From Flectonema sp. DT1601 (Eukaryota; Euglenozoa; Diplonemea; Diplonemida; Diplonemidae): 64,000 nucleotides of DNA. The notes below the pieces were generated by a model that did not search any database, had not been told where the DNA came from, and saw nothing but the letters and a program-made list of their open reading frames with translations. The stretch spans positions 716,001-780,000 of the forward strand of contig OZ025824.1 of NCBI GenBank assembly GCA_964019425.1, in the 5' to 3' direction. Below, piece by piece: positions 20,665 through 28,801 of this stretch. The position numbers and the translations under genes are program-made. Numbering within the stretch: position 1 is the first letter of the stretch; each line of letters begins with the position of its first letter.

Positions 20665-21582
20665 ATGTCTATAACAAATGCCCACCCTGGATGGACAAAG
20701 CTTGATGAAGAGATTGAACAGCTTCGTGCACTCTGGTCAACACGAAACTTAAATGATTGCATTGCTGAGCTTCAGAAAACACATCGAGAGATGAGAAAAT
20801 TTGAAACTGATTTGGTAATTGAACGGAGAAATAGCGATGCAGCTAAGAAAGAGTTTCAACGGTTAAAGGAAATTGAAAAAAAGTACCGCGAGTTAGCATG
20901 TGAGAAAAAGTATACAAATCGACTCGCTGATGTTAATTCTTCTCTCAGAAGCTCTGTATTAGGTCAGGGAGATGAATCGACTATAAACAGAGTTCATGAT
21001 GAAATCGATATCAGAGATGAGAAGATAAAACATTTAGAGAATGAAGTACATCAACTTCGACATTTACAAAAACACGTCCTCCATGCATCTGGAAATGGTC
21101 AAACAGGTAGACTCCTGGCTGCTCAATACCACACTGATCACTTAGAGAAACGTGTTTCTGACTTGACTTCATTAAATAATGTTCTTCATAATGAAGTTAT
21201 GGGTGCTTTTAATAAACAAATGAAACCTCCGAATGCATCATTTCATTCTGATATTTCAAAACATTTGTGTACACGTTGTAAACCAAGAACTGTACTGTGG
21301 TATGATGATCTTATTAAAAGTTGGCATTCAATGCATCATGAGTTACAGAGATTGCAGTCTGCTCACTCTCACTCGGAAGGTTCTCTTATCAATACTGCTG
21401 CTCCTCCAACACCGCTGTCGGATTTAGGAGGTAGGGATGGTCAGATTCTAAGAAGACCAGAACATCTTACTGCTCCACCTCCGAATATTCCTCCAATTAC
21501 ATCGCGTGTCATGTCACCGCCTTCAAGGTCTGGTGCAAAATCACCCACAACACCCTTCGGGTTTCGATCCCTTCGAGCATAA
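20665..21582 (+). CDS. Coiled-coil protein, unknown function
   Basis: The ATG is ten bases after CAAACAG (AG 20653-20654). Residues 10-75 and 105-180 are charged amphipathic helices with heptad spacing. At about 195-215 is HLCTRCKPRTVLWYDDL, with a C-x-x-C that might bind a metal alone or in a dimer. After it come another helix (WHSMHHELQRLQSAHS) and a Pro/Ser-rich tail with SPP and SPT motifs. No membrane segment. The style fits a cytoskeletal or centrosomal component. I recognise no family. Confidence 0.65.
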   Translation: MSITNAHPGWTKLDEEIEQLRALWSTRNLNDCIAELQKTHREMRKFETDLVIERRNSDAAKKEFQRLKEIEKKYRELACEKKYTNRLADVNSSLRSSVLGQGDESTINRVHDEIDIRDEKIKHLENEVHQLRHLQKHVLHASGNGQTGRLLAAQYHTDHLEKRVSDLTSLNNVLHNEVMGAFNKQMKPPNASFHSDISKHLCTRCKPRTVLWYDDLIKSWHSMHHELQRLQSAHSHSEGSLINTAAPPTPLSDLGGRDGQILRRPEHLTAPPPNIPPITSRVMSPPSRSGAKSPTTPFGFRSLRA

Positions 21583-21787
21583 GATTGAACCTCGTGTTGT
21601 TGGTTGTTATAGAAGTGAGTTTCGTTTATTATTATTATTGTACTTGTATCGTATTGTGCTTTTTTTAATATTTTCCCCCCCTTTCCCCCCTCGCCCTTTT
21701 TTTATTAAAAAAGAAAGGCATTGATACATAACTGTCGTAGAGTTTGTTAATAATTATGTTTTATATAGTTTACCACACACCACAAAA

Positions 21788-22153
21788 ATGGGCAAATCCG
21801 CAAGAGCTCTGGCTGACAGCAGATCCGTTTCGTACAAGTCACCGCACTCACACTACTCGAAGGGAGGAAGAAAAGAGAAAGACAGAGCCATTGAACACTC
21901 GAAGAGGAATCAGTGGAGGTCAGCTACCTATTCTGACGACATATTCGATGCTCCAGTAAAGACAACCAAAGCTAGGAGACAACATAGACTCCCTGAAAGC
22001 AATGTTGGGTTTACCCGCCTCATGGAAAATGAACGTGAGGAACGCATGGTCCAAAAACAAAGGGAACGCCGTGGACAAACTGGCCAATTCCTTGGTCACA
22101 ATACTACTGATCGCTCACAAGGTCGATTGTTCTCAATCGGTCTGCTTGAGTGA
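21788..22153 (+). CDS. Small basic protein, 121 residues, unknown
   Basis: Strongly basic, starting MGKSARALADSRSVSYKSP, with Arg/Lys clusters at 26-42 and 86-96 and a central DDIFDAPVK patch. Small nuclear or nucleolar proteins often look like this, but I cannot name a family. A TATATAG (AG 21767-21768) is a possible acceptor. Overlapping frames at 21744 and 22002 are less protein-like. Confidence 0.5.
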   Translation: MGKSARALADSRSVSYKSPHSHYSKGGRKEKDRAIEHSKRNQWRSATYSDDIFDAPVKTTKARRQHRLPESNVGFTRLMENEREERMVQKQRERRGQTGQFLGHNTTDRSQGRLFSIGLLE

Positions 22154-22264
22154 AAATTTAAAAAAAAAAAAAAAAAAAGTTTTCTGATTATTCAGTTTTT
22201 CCTTTGTGATATAACAAGCATACATAATGTTAAATAATAAAAAAAATTAAAAAAAAAAAAATCC

Positions 22265-22333
22265 ATCCAACGGCTCTGAGTCCGCACAGCAGTGCGCGAC
22301 CCTTGCTCGTTAGTTGAGCGAGGCATGTTGGAT
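22265..22333 (+). ncRNA. Candidate structured RNA: compact three-way junction
   Basis: A 69-base GC-richer island. The ends ATCCAAC (22265-22271) and GTTGGAT (22327-22333) pair perfectly. Inside, CGCAC-AGCA-GTGCG (22283-22296) is a hairpin extended by GTC/GAC (22280-22282 with 22298-22300). Next to it an 8-bp stem (22301-22308 with 22316-22323) closes a 7-base loop. Three nested stems in 69 bases with no reading frame suggest a real RNA. It is not a tRNA: there are only two arms and no T-loop consensus. A TTTT follows at 22339. Class and strand are unproven, since the complement would fold similarly. Confidence 0.4.
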
Positions 22334-22548
22334 ACTATGTTTTATACAATAAAAATAATAAAAATAAAAAATAAATTTTTCCAAAAATCTAACTTCATAT
22401 CTTCCTCTCGTACAAAAAAAAAAAAAATCTTTTCGATATATATTAAGTGACCTGTTGTTCTTTCCTACTCAGGTCACTTTGCCTTGCCAAATTATCTTTT
22501 ATTTTTTTCTTTGATCGGAAATTTATTTTATTGTTTTTATTTTATTTC

Positions 22549-22700
22549 ATAAAAAATACAGAAATCATGAAATGACTAAATTAATTTGGTTGCAACTATT
22601 GACACACATCATAGCAGTCGATGGCTTAACGAGTATCGATAAACTCAATAGTGCTAATGACACGTATGTTGTTCAGAATGATATGGGATTTACTGTCCTG
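22549..22700 (+). pseudogene. Duplicated 5' end of the downstream membrane-protein gene
   Basis: Bases 22572-22700 repeat the first 129 coding bases of the gene at 22862 with one difference (ACT versus ACC at codon 2, silent). The match extends about 20 bases upstream, including the same ATGAAATGAC context. Directly after codon 43 the copy reads TGA, so it would encode a 43-residue peptide that is mostly signal sequence. Copies are 290 bases apart. Near identity means the duplication is recent. It could be a broken gene start, or a decoy or alternative first exon. Confidence 0.85.
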
Positions 22701-22861
22701 TGACTGCGAAGAAAAACGTTTTGTGTGTGTTTTCGTAAAGGGTTTTTCTGATTTCCGACTAGCAGCGCCAAGCCCTATGCAAGTGATTCTTTAACCCCCC
22801 ATTATACTTCACCCCCTCAGGAATTTAATTATATTTTTTTCATAAAAACAAAAATCATGAA

Positions 22862-24814
22862 ATGACCAAATTAATTTGGTTGCAACTATTGACACACATC
22901 ATAGCAGTCGATGGCTTAACGAGTATCGATAAACTCAATAGTGCTAATGACACGTATGTTGTTCAGAATGATATGGGATTTACTGTCCTGACATCACAAG
23001 AAGAAGTTGAAAAGATGCATATATTTACATCAATGTACAACAGCAGTACCAGTTGTTCTTATTGTTGTAATAGACTTATCGACAGTCAAAGAGATCTGCT
23101 TTATGTATTTCCATACACAACGAACTGTCCAATGATTATTATTGATCTAGTCACTGAAGAATTAATCTCACAATATTTCATACCCGGAAGAGGTAACGGA
23201 CCTGACGGCAGCGGCACTGTCGAGGATTTCATCGAAGCAGCAGCACTCTCTGATTCCGGTGATCAAATATTTTTAAAAATCTTTCATTTCAAACCAAAAG
23301 GAGGTCCTTGTGATATCGTTATACTGAATTCAGGTAGAAATGTTACTTTCAAAACTATTTGGTATCCTAAGTACTATTCACATCAGGAATATGTTGTGAA
23401 ATCGATGATCGTAGCGAATGAAACTCAAGTTTTAATAATTTCCACGAGTGAGATCGTTGTGATAGACACGTCGGGTAGTTTTCCTCGTTTTGTTGGAGCT
23501 TTAGAGAAATTCAGTCATTTTTTACCACTGCGAAGTGGATCAAATTTGTATGTCAAACATGGTCCTGGAGACTGGGAAGCAACTGAGGTTCAAAGACTTA
23601 GTGTTCAAGAAAATGGTACCCTCTTATCGATATCAACAGTTTTTAAGAAACCTTCTGATTGGTCGTCGATTAACCAAATCTACGACTCTGAAGGTGATTT
23701 GATTGTCTCAGGAACGTCGTCGTTAAAACTAATCCACAACCTGGTTTATATTAAGGGTGATGACGTTGATACGATTTTGTTTTTTCAGTTACCGAAATAT
23801 CCCTCTGTGACATTGGAAGATGTGATTTATGAATCGAAACAAAGTCAAATGGGGATATACTCGAATAACTTTATAGCGACGTGTCCTTGTGATTTCAGTG
23901 GGTTGACACCAATACCATTGTTAACTCCGAACCCAACAGATTTACTGACGGAGTCACCTGGTGGGTCAGTTTGGTATCACTATGATAGTGACAGTAGTGT
24001 TATCCAACCATTATTCTTGATATTCTTTTTGACACCGATGGTAATAATGTATTTACTGTCGGTTATTTATCATTCTGGTAACTGTGTTGCTGCTAGAAGG
24101 GATCACCAGCGACAGCAGAAACTACTAAGAAAAGTTGACCCACCGCTTCAAACACCATCAAAACTTCCAGGTGGCTTCCGTCATAGTTGTAATGAATGTT
24201 TCACATACGAGTCGTGGTATGGCTATAAAAGATTGTTTGCTCCATTATTGTTTTTGATACTACTGGGAACTGGAGTTCTATTTCACATGTTCGTCACATT
24301 AAACTGGGAGATAGCAACCGTTGCTTTGCTATTTGGAAGCTACGGAATAATCATCGTCGTTATATTAAGTTTTTGGACCCACTCAAAAGTTGTATTCGAT
24401 GACAGCGTCAGAATGCTTTACATCTATACAGCTAAACCTGTTTGGGGACATCCAGTTTTCGGATCTTGGCATCACAGTACTGAAGTACCAAGTATCACAT
24501 GTCCTTACGATAATCTTGTTTCAGCAACGTTACATAAATGGGGTGGGTTACGAGGAAGGAGAGGGTTGATGGCGATATCTTCAACGTACATTCCAAGTAG
24601 ATTTACGTATTCTATCGACTTAGAATTGACTTCGAAAGGGTTGAAAAAAAAAATTTCAATCAGACTTAACTACGGACTCGATTTCACTATCAGATGCTAT
24701 CGATCTGAGTACGACCGTCTGGATGAATTGAAAAACTTTATATCTCAAAGACGAGACCTTCTTCTTTGTTCAACAGGTGATAGTTACAGTCCTCCATGTT
24801 ATGAAGATTTATAA
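22862..24814 (+). CDS. Membrane protein: signal peptide, large ectodomain, three membrane helices
   Basis: 650 residues, family not recognised. Residues 1-18 form a signal peptide (MTKLIWLQLLTHIIAVDG). The ectodomain to about 375 is beta-rich, with paired cysteines (SCSYCC) and N-glycosylation sequons, and may be a propeller-like sensor (inference). Hydrophobic helices lie near 380-402, 458-476 and 482-505. The cytoplasmic tail to 650 contains a repeated beta pattern (SIDLELTSKGLKKKISIRL) resembling a membrane-associated beta domain. The start is odd: ATGAAATGACC puts a two-codon upstream frame (ATG AAA TGA) one base out of phase, its stop overlapping the gene's ATG. That could favour reinitiation. 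An acceptor CCCCCTCAG (AG 22819-22820) lies 40 bases upstream. Its 5' end is duplicated upstream. Confidence 0.75.
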   Translation: MTKLIWLQLLTHIIAVDGLTSIDKLNSANDTYVVQNDMGFTVLTSQEEVEKMHIFTSMYNSSTSCSYCCNRLIDSQRDLLYVFPYTTNCPMIIIDLVTEELISQYFIPGRGNGPDGSGTVEDFIEAAALSDSGDQIFLKIFHFKPKGGPCDIVILNSGRNVTFKTIWYPKYYSHQEYVVKSMIVANETQVLIISTSEIVVIDTSGSFPRFVGALEKFSHFLPLRSGSNLYVKHGPGDWEATEVQRLSVQENGTLLSISTVFKKPSDWSSINQIYDSEGDLIVSGTSSLKLIHNLVYIKGDDVDTILFFQLPKYPSVTLEDVIYESKQSQMGIYSNNFIATCPCDFSGLTPIPLLTPNPTDLLTESPGGSVWYHYDSDSSVIQPLFLIFFLTPMVIMYLLSVIYHSGNCVAARRDHQRQQKLLRKVDPPLQTPSKLPGGFRHSCNECFTYESWYGYKRLFAPLLFLILLGTGVLFHMFVTLNWEIATVALLFGSYGIIIVVILSFWTHSKVVFDDSVRMLYIYTAKPVWGHPVFGSWHHSTEVPSITCPYDNLVSATLHKWGGLRGRRGLMAISSTYIPSRFTYSIDLELTSKGLKKKISIRLNYGLDFTIRCYRSEYDRLDELKNFISQRRDLLLCSTGDSYSPPCYEDL

Positions 24815-25059
24815 TTCTTAAAAGGAGGGGAGTAAAACCTGTTTTTTGGGGATGTTAGTTTTAATACACAAGAAAGGCATTTCAGTTCCTTTATTTCGAA
24901 TTATCGTTCCCGTGGCATTAGTCCCGTGTAGGCCACACCACTTTTTGCGCGTAATTTTTGACAACCAACTTTTACACCGCTCTGAGGTGTATTTTCACTT
25001 AGCTGTGAATTTTTTTTTTTTTTTTTTTTTTTGAAATCGTTATTTTTGTTTGCCTAATT

Positions 25060-25306
25060 CGACACGCCTACATGCTGGGTTCCGTGAGCTTGCTCAGGCC
25101 CTGGTTCTGCAGACCGTGTAGGATACGTATGTGCACGAGGGCAAAGTTCTGTATTGGTGCACGTTTGTGAAAGTCTTCAATCCTACGGGAAAGCTGCTAT
25201 CCAAATGTTGTATTAATGCAGTGCTACCCCCGCAGTGCACGCACCAGACGTAGCGATCTTGCACTACCCGTCTTGAAACACGGACCAAGGAGCCTTGCCT
25301 ATTTTT
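25060..25306 (+). ncRNA. Candidate structured RNA in GC-rich island ending in T5
   Basis: About 240 bases of clearly higher GC than the flanks, with no coding frame. CCTACATG (25067-25074) pairs with CGTGTAGG (25115-25122, one wobble) and encloses a hairpin with TGAG/CTCA (25085-25088 with 25093-25096) extended by flanking CC/GG. The rest holds further GTGCAC and GCAGTGC segments. The block ends with TTTTT at 25302-25306, as RNA polymerase III transcripts do. Size and composition would suit SRP RNA, RNase P/MRP RNA or a U-snRNA. A GAAAGTC at 25169-25175 recalls the conserved region I of RNase P/MRP, but I cannot find the matching distal motif, so I leave the class open. Confidence 0.4.
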
Positions 25307-25475
25307 ATGTTTTTATTATTATTCTGTTCTGTTCTTTTTTATGGTAAGAAAAAACCAAAAAAAAAAAAAAAATCGTTCGCTGCCGATTTAGATAAAAAAA
25401 AACGAAAGGGATAAATAATTTTGTTAATAATAATTTACTTTGTTGACAGGATGACAACGAAAAACTTGTGATGAC

Positions 25476-25531
25476 TTTTTTGCACCGACGAAGTCGGAGA
25501 AGCCAACTATTCAGATTAAGAGCCGTTTATT
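25476..25531 (+). repeat. Short dispersed repeat, copy 1
   Basis: T-run, then GCACCGACGAAGTCGGAG, then a stretch ending GAGCCGTTTAT. The reverse complement occurs at 33354-33415 with two small indels. It contains the mini-palindrome CCGAC-GAA-GTCGG. Two copies in opposite orientation 8 kb apart suggest a small mobile or RNA-derived sequence. Confidence 0.75.
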
Positions 25532-25664
25532 TATTAGGGTTAAGTGTTATCTATTTCCCTGTATGTGTGTGCATTAAACAGAAAGGCTTTCCATTCAAGT
25601 GGTTTTCTTCTCTTATTTGTTATGTTAACCCTTCAAGGGAAGGTGGTAAAAAAAAAAAAAAAAA

Positions 25665-26686
25665 ATGCTAAAATCAGACTACAGTAACAGCGCTGCTTAC
25701 AAAATGGGAACGAGAAGCATGACGGGAGTCATTGCGGTGGCGCTTCTTATTAGTGTGATTGCTGTGAGAGTGTTCGGTCCATCAACTCCAATTGCAACAC
25801 CGAATTCTCTTTCATATAAATTAACAAGCAAACTAGAAAAGACATCACCGTACACAGAATTAATAATGGTAGCGTGCCACGCAACACTCATTGGTATCGA
25901 TCACTCTAACATCGATAATGAAGACAATTGGTCGTTGGCTGAAATGCAACGAGGACAATTAGCGACTTACATCGACCACATTCAAAAAGGTGTCGAATTA
26001 GCAGCAGCAAATCCACACGCTATATTAATGTTCAGCGGTGGTCAGACACGTAGAGAAGCAGGACCACGCTCAGAGGCTTACTCTTACTGGGTTGCTGCTG
26101 AAGCAAAAAACTGGTGGGGACATCCTGAAGTTAAAAACAGGACTGTCATTGAAGAATTTGCCAGAGATTCGATGGAGAACGTAATGTTTTCCCTTTGTCG
26201 TTTCAGGGAAGTATACAGCGCATATCCTCGATTTCTTACTGTCGTCAGCTATAGTTATAAAAAAAAACGTTTTACGGACTTACACCGCGCTGCCGTTGCG
26301 TGGCCTCTCGATAAGTTTCACTTCATCGGAGTTGACCCAGAAGTTAATCCATACAACGATCAGGGCAATATTGATAAGTATGTTTTTAAATTATTAATTA
26401 AGTTGAAATTTTTTTTTTTCCTGAACTTTCTTTACAGTATATAAAAAACAGATTCACTGACGACCCGTACGGCTGCAGTCCGAAATCACAGGAACTTCGT
26501 AATAGACGAGACCACTATAGGAGAGTTCCTCCTTATGTGTTGGTATGAAAATTGTGAATTAATTTTGATAAACTAGTTGGTATTGAAATCAATAATAATA
26601 ACAATCAGGCATGTCCAGAAATGGGAACCCTACTCCGAACCTGTTCAAAGACAGCTCTGCCTCCATCAAGTGTACCATGGGGGTAG
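25665..26686 (+). CDS. DUF218 (YdcF-like) domain protein, membrane anchored, three exons
   Basis: Exons 25665-26377, 26452-26542 and 26609-26686 join in phase to 293 residues. Both introns start GTATG. The first ends at the second of two AGs (26450-26451), because the nearer one leads to a stop. A hydrophobic helix near residues 20-38 makes it a type II membrane protein. The DUF218 core follows: IMVACHAT, ILMFSGGQTRREAGPRSEAYSYW, the FARDSMENVMFSLCRF segment, and FTDDPYGCSP with RNRRDHYRRVPPYVLACPE at the end, as in fungal and protist homologues. DUF218 proteins are linked to envelope or vesicle functions in bacteria, and the eukaryotic role is unclear. A second Met at codon 14 could be the true start. 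Confidence 0.85.
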
Positions 26687-27066
26687 TAAGACAGGTGTAG
26701 CAGATGGATATAATATAAATGATTGTGGACTCTATTTCTGTTAAATTAAAACGGATGATTTTGGTTTAATCGTAGCAGACAGAGTCTCATCACAGTGATA
26801 ATCTAAAGGTATTCGAGATTAACTTTAGCATTCACATTAGGACAGTTAACAGGACTGTCATCTATTTTCTATTCCTTGTTCTTATCTAAAAGCATTTTTT
26901 TTCTGCTAACAAATTATCTTAGTCTCATAGTAGAAAAGGTTACACTGATGTTTGTTTTATTCATCAGTTTTACATAACATAGGCTGAAGGGTGATTGGTT
27001 ATTATTATGTTATCATTTCATTAGTTTTCTTTTGCATTCAGTTCCACACTCAAGACCTTCAATAAG

Positions 27067-27528
27067 ATGTCAAGCGCAGCAGTAGCAAGCACTCCAGTAA
27101 CCAAAAGACCAAAGATTGAGTGCAATGTAAAAGGTTTGGATTATGTTTGTGAAAAGAACGGATCGGTTACCACCTGGACAGTGAGACAGACAGGAAGTAT
27201 TACACCGATATTACAGAAAGTAGTGAACAGAAGCCCAGATGGAGTCTTTCAGCAGGCACCTCATCACACAACTTTGTATGCCATGGGTGAAGTCGTCTTG
27301 TCAACAACCTTACATATGAAAGTTTGTGTACACTTTGAAAATAAAGAAAAGTTAGAACAAGCATTTTCAATTATAGCTGGAGTTCTTCACGTACCTGAAA
27401 TCACGCAATCCGTGTGGAAGGGTTTCATTGCAGATGCTAACGCACATGAGATTTCGAATCTCTACTACAACTTTTTCGTCAACCGTGTGTCCTGTCCAGA
27501 GTCTTGTCTATATGAGCCGTTCAACTAG
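27067..27528 (+). CDS. Unknown protein, 153 residues
   Basis: The ATG is 25 bases after TTTTGCATTCAG (AG 27040-27041). It begins with a short disordered region carrying a nuclear-localisation-like TKRPKIE, then a mixed alpha/beta domain with strands such as VTTWTVRQTG and HMKVCVHFE and several cysteines. It ends CPESCLYEPFN. No signal or membrane segment. I recognise no family. A nuclear or cytosolic location is likely. Confidence 0.6.
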   Translation: MSSAAVASTPVTKRPKIECNVKGLDYVCEKNGSVTTWTVRQTGSITPILQKVVNRSPDGVFQQAPHHTTLYAMGEVVLSTTLHMKVCVHFENKEKLEQAFSIIAGVLHVPEITQSVWKGFIADANAHEISNLYYNFFVNRVSCPESCLYEPFN

Positions 27529-28174
27529 TCAGTGAAGGGAAGAGAGAAAAAAAAAAAAAAAATGAATAAAGCTAATTACATGCTGAAAATAAAAATAAAA
27601 ATAAAAAAATAAACCTACGAAAAAAAAACTTTTAGCGAGAAAAAAAAAATCCTCCACTTTTAAACATTTCCCTCCTCTTCTTTTTGAAGCCTTTGCTTTT
27701 GTCTAAATGAATACACTGCTGTCCCTCAAGGGGACATGTCTTTTTTTGTGATTGGAGATGAGCATGATGAGTATGGATTTTCTACATCTCATATGTAAAA
27801 CGATAATTATATTTCTATCCTGCTTGAGTATTTGTGTTTCTCACGATCGAGTCTTAATAATAAAAAAAATAAAATAAAATCGACAATTCAAATTGCTATC
27901 CTTTTCTTTTTCACTTCCTATCGGAAGTGCCAAAAGACATGAAAAAAAAGTCAATTAAATTTAAAAAAAAAAACAAAAATAAACAAAAAACAAATTTTAG
28001 TTACCTCCTTCCTTCCCCTTTAACATCTCTATAACGTATTTTACAAAAAAAAAAAAAAAAAGAAATAATAATAATTTGTCGATACTCTTTTCTTTTTTAA
28101 ATTGGAATGTATTACTTTTAGAAACACATCATTAGACGGGTGATAACACACGAAATAGAAAAAGCTTAATTAAA
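27529..28174. other. Intergenic spacer
   Basis: AT-rich with A runs (27546-27562, 28045-28061) and T-rich stretches. No frame or RNA structure supported. A T-rich stretch ending TTTTAG at 28120-28121 may be the acceptor for the next gene. Confidence 0.55.
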
Positions 28175-28435
28175 ATGTCTGAACCAATATCATCGATTGA
28201 AGGAGGAATTTCTATTCTCAGAGACTATAGTGGCATAGCTAGAGCACCACCAACATGTGAATTAAATCCAAAAAGTGATGAAGTCTTAGCAGGTTCTCAA
28301 ATACAATCTTTGATAGCCAAAACTAGGGCAGTCGAATCACATAACAACAGTCCTGCGGCAATAGCAGACGCACAAGAAGAGGCATTGAACACGTTACAGC
28401 TACTACATCAGATTATTGAAAGAAATGGTGGATGA
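28175..28435 (+). CDS. Small soluble protein, 86 residues, unknown
   Basis: It begins with a short Ile/Gly/Ser-rich region, has a central NPKSDEVLAGSQIQSLIAKTRAVE helix, and ends with a second amphipathic helix (AQEEALNTLQLLHQIIERNGG). The two helices suggest a small coiled-coil adaptor, the size and style of BLOC/BORC or axonemal subunits, but there is no diagnostic motif. Confidence 0.45.
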   Translation: MSEPISSIEGGISILRDYSGIARAPPTCELNPKSDEVLAGSQIQSLIAKTRAVESHNNSPAAIADAQEEALNTLQLLHQIIERNGG

Positions 28436-28801
28436 TTACTTCACAGAGGTAGTCGACACCACTACCACGCATCGATCCATATTTAGACATTCAACTCAAA
28501 AAGAATGAAGTCAAGCTCAGAATGTTATTAGATACCATGAGCATGTATCGTTTTTGTAGTGTTTCAAGCATTTGGTGATTATTTTATTTTCCCCCTTCCT
28601 TTTACAGCAGCACACACCCGCTGGACTGCTTTCAATGAGAAGGGCTTGGCAGCAATCGACTGACTTGAGATGTATTCTTGTTAACAGAGTCTTGCTTACA
28701 CAACATTAACTTTTAATTATAAAAAATAGTTAAAAATAAATATCAACAACGACAGTATTGTCGGTTGAAACAGACAAACCAAAAAAAAAAAAAAAAAAAA
28801 A

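Noticed and set aside
22265-22333. Reading the three-way junction as a tRNA
   Set aside because: The 7-bp closing stem fits, but there is no D arm, no 7-base anticodon loop on the first hairpin and no TTCRA-type T loop.
25468-25671. 67-residue frame starting MMTFLHRRSRR
   Set aside because: It lies on the dispersed repeat at 25476 and ends in an A run. No acceptor or domain supports it.
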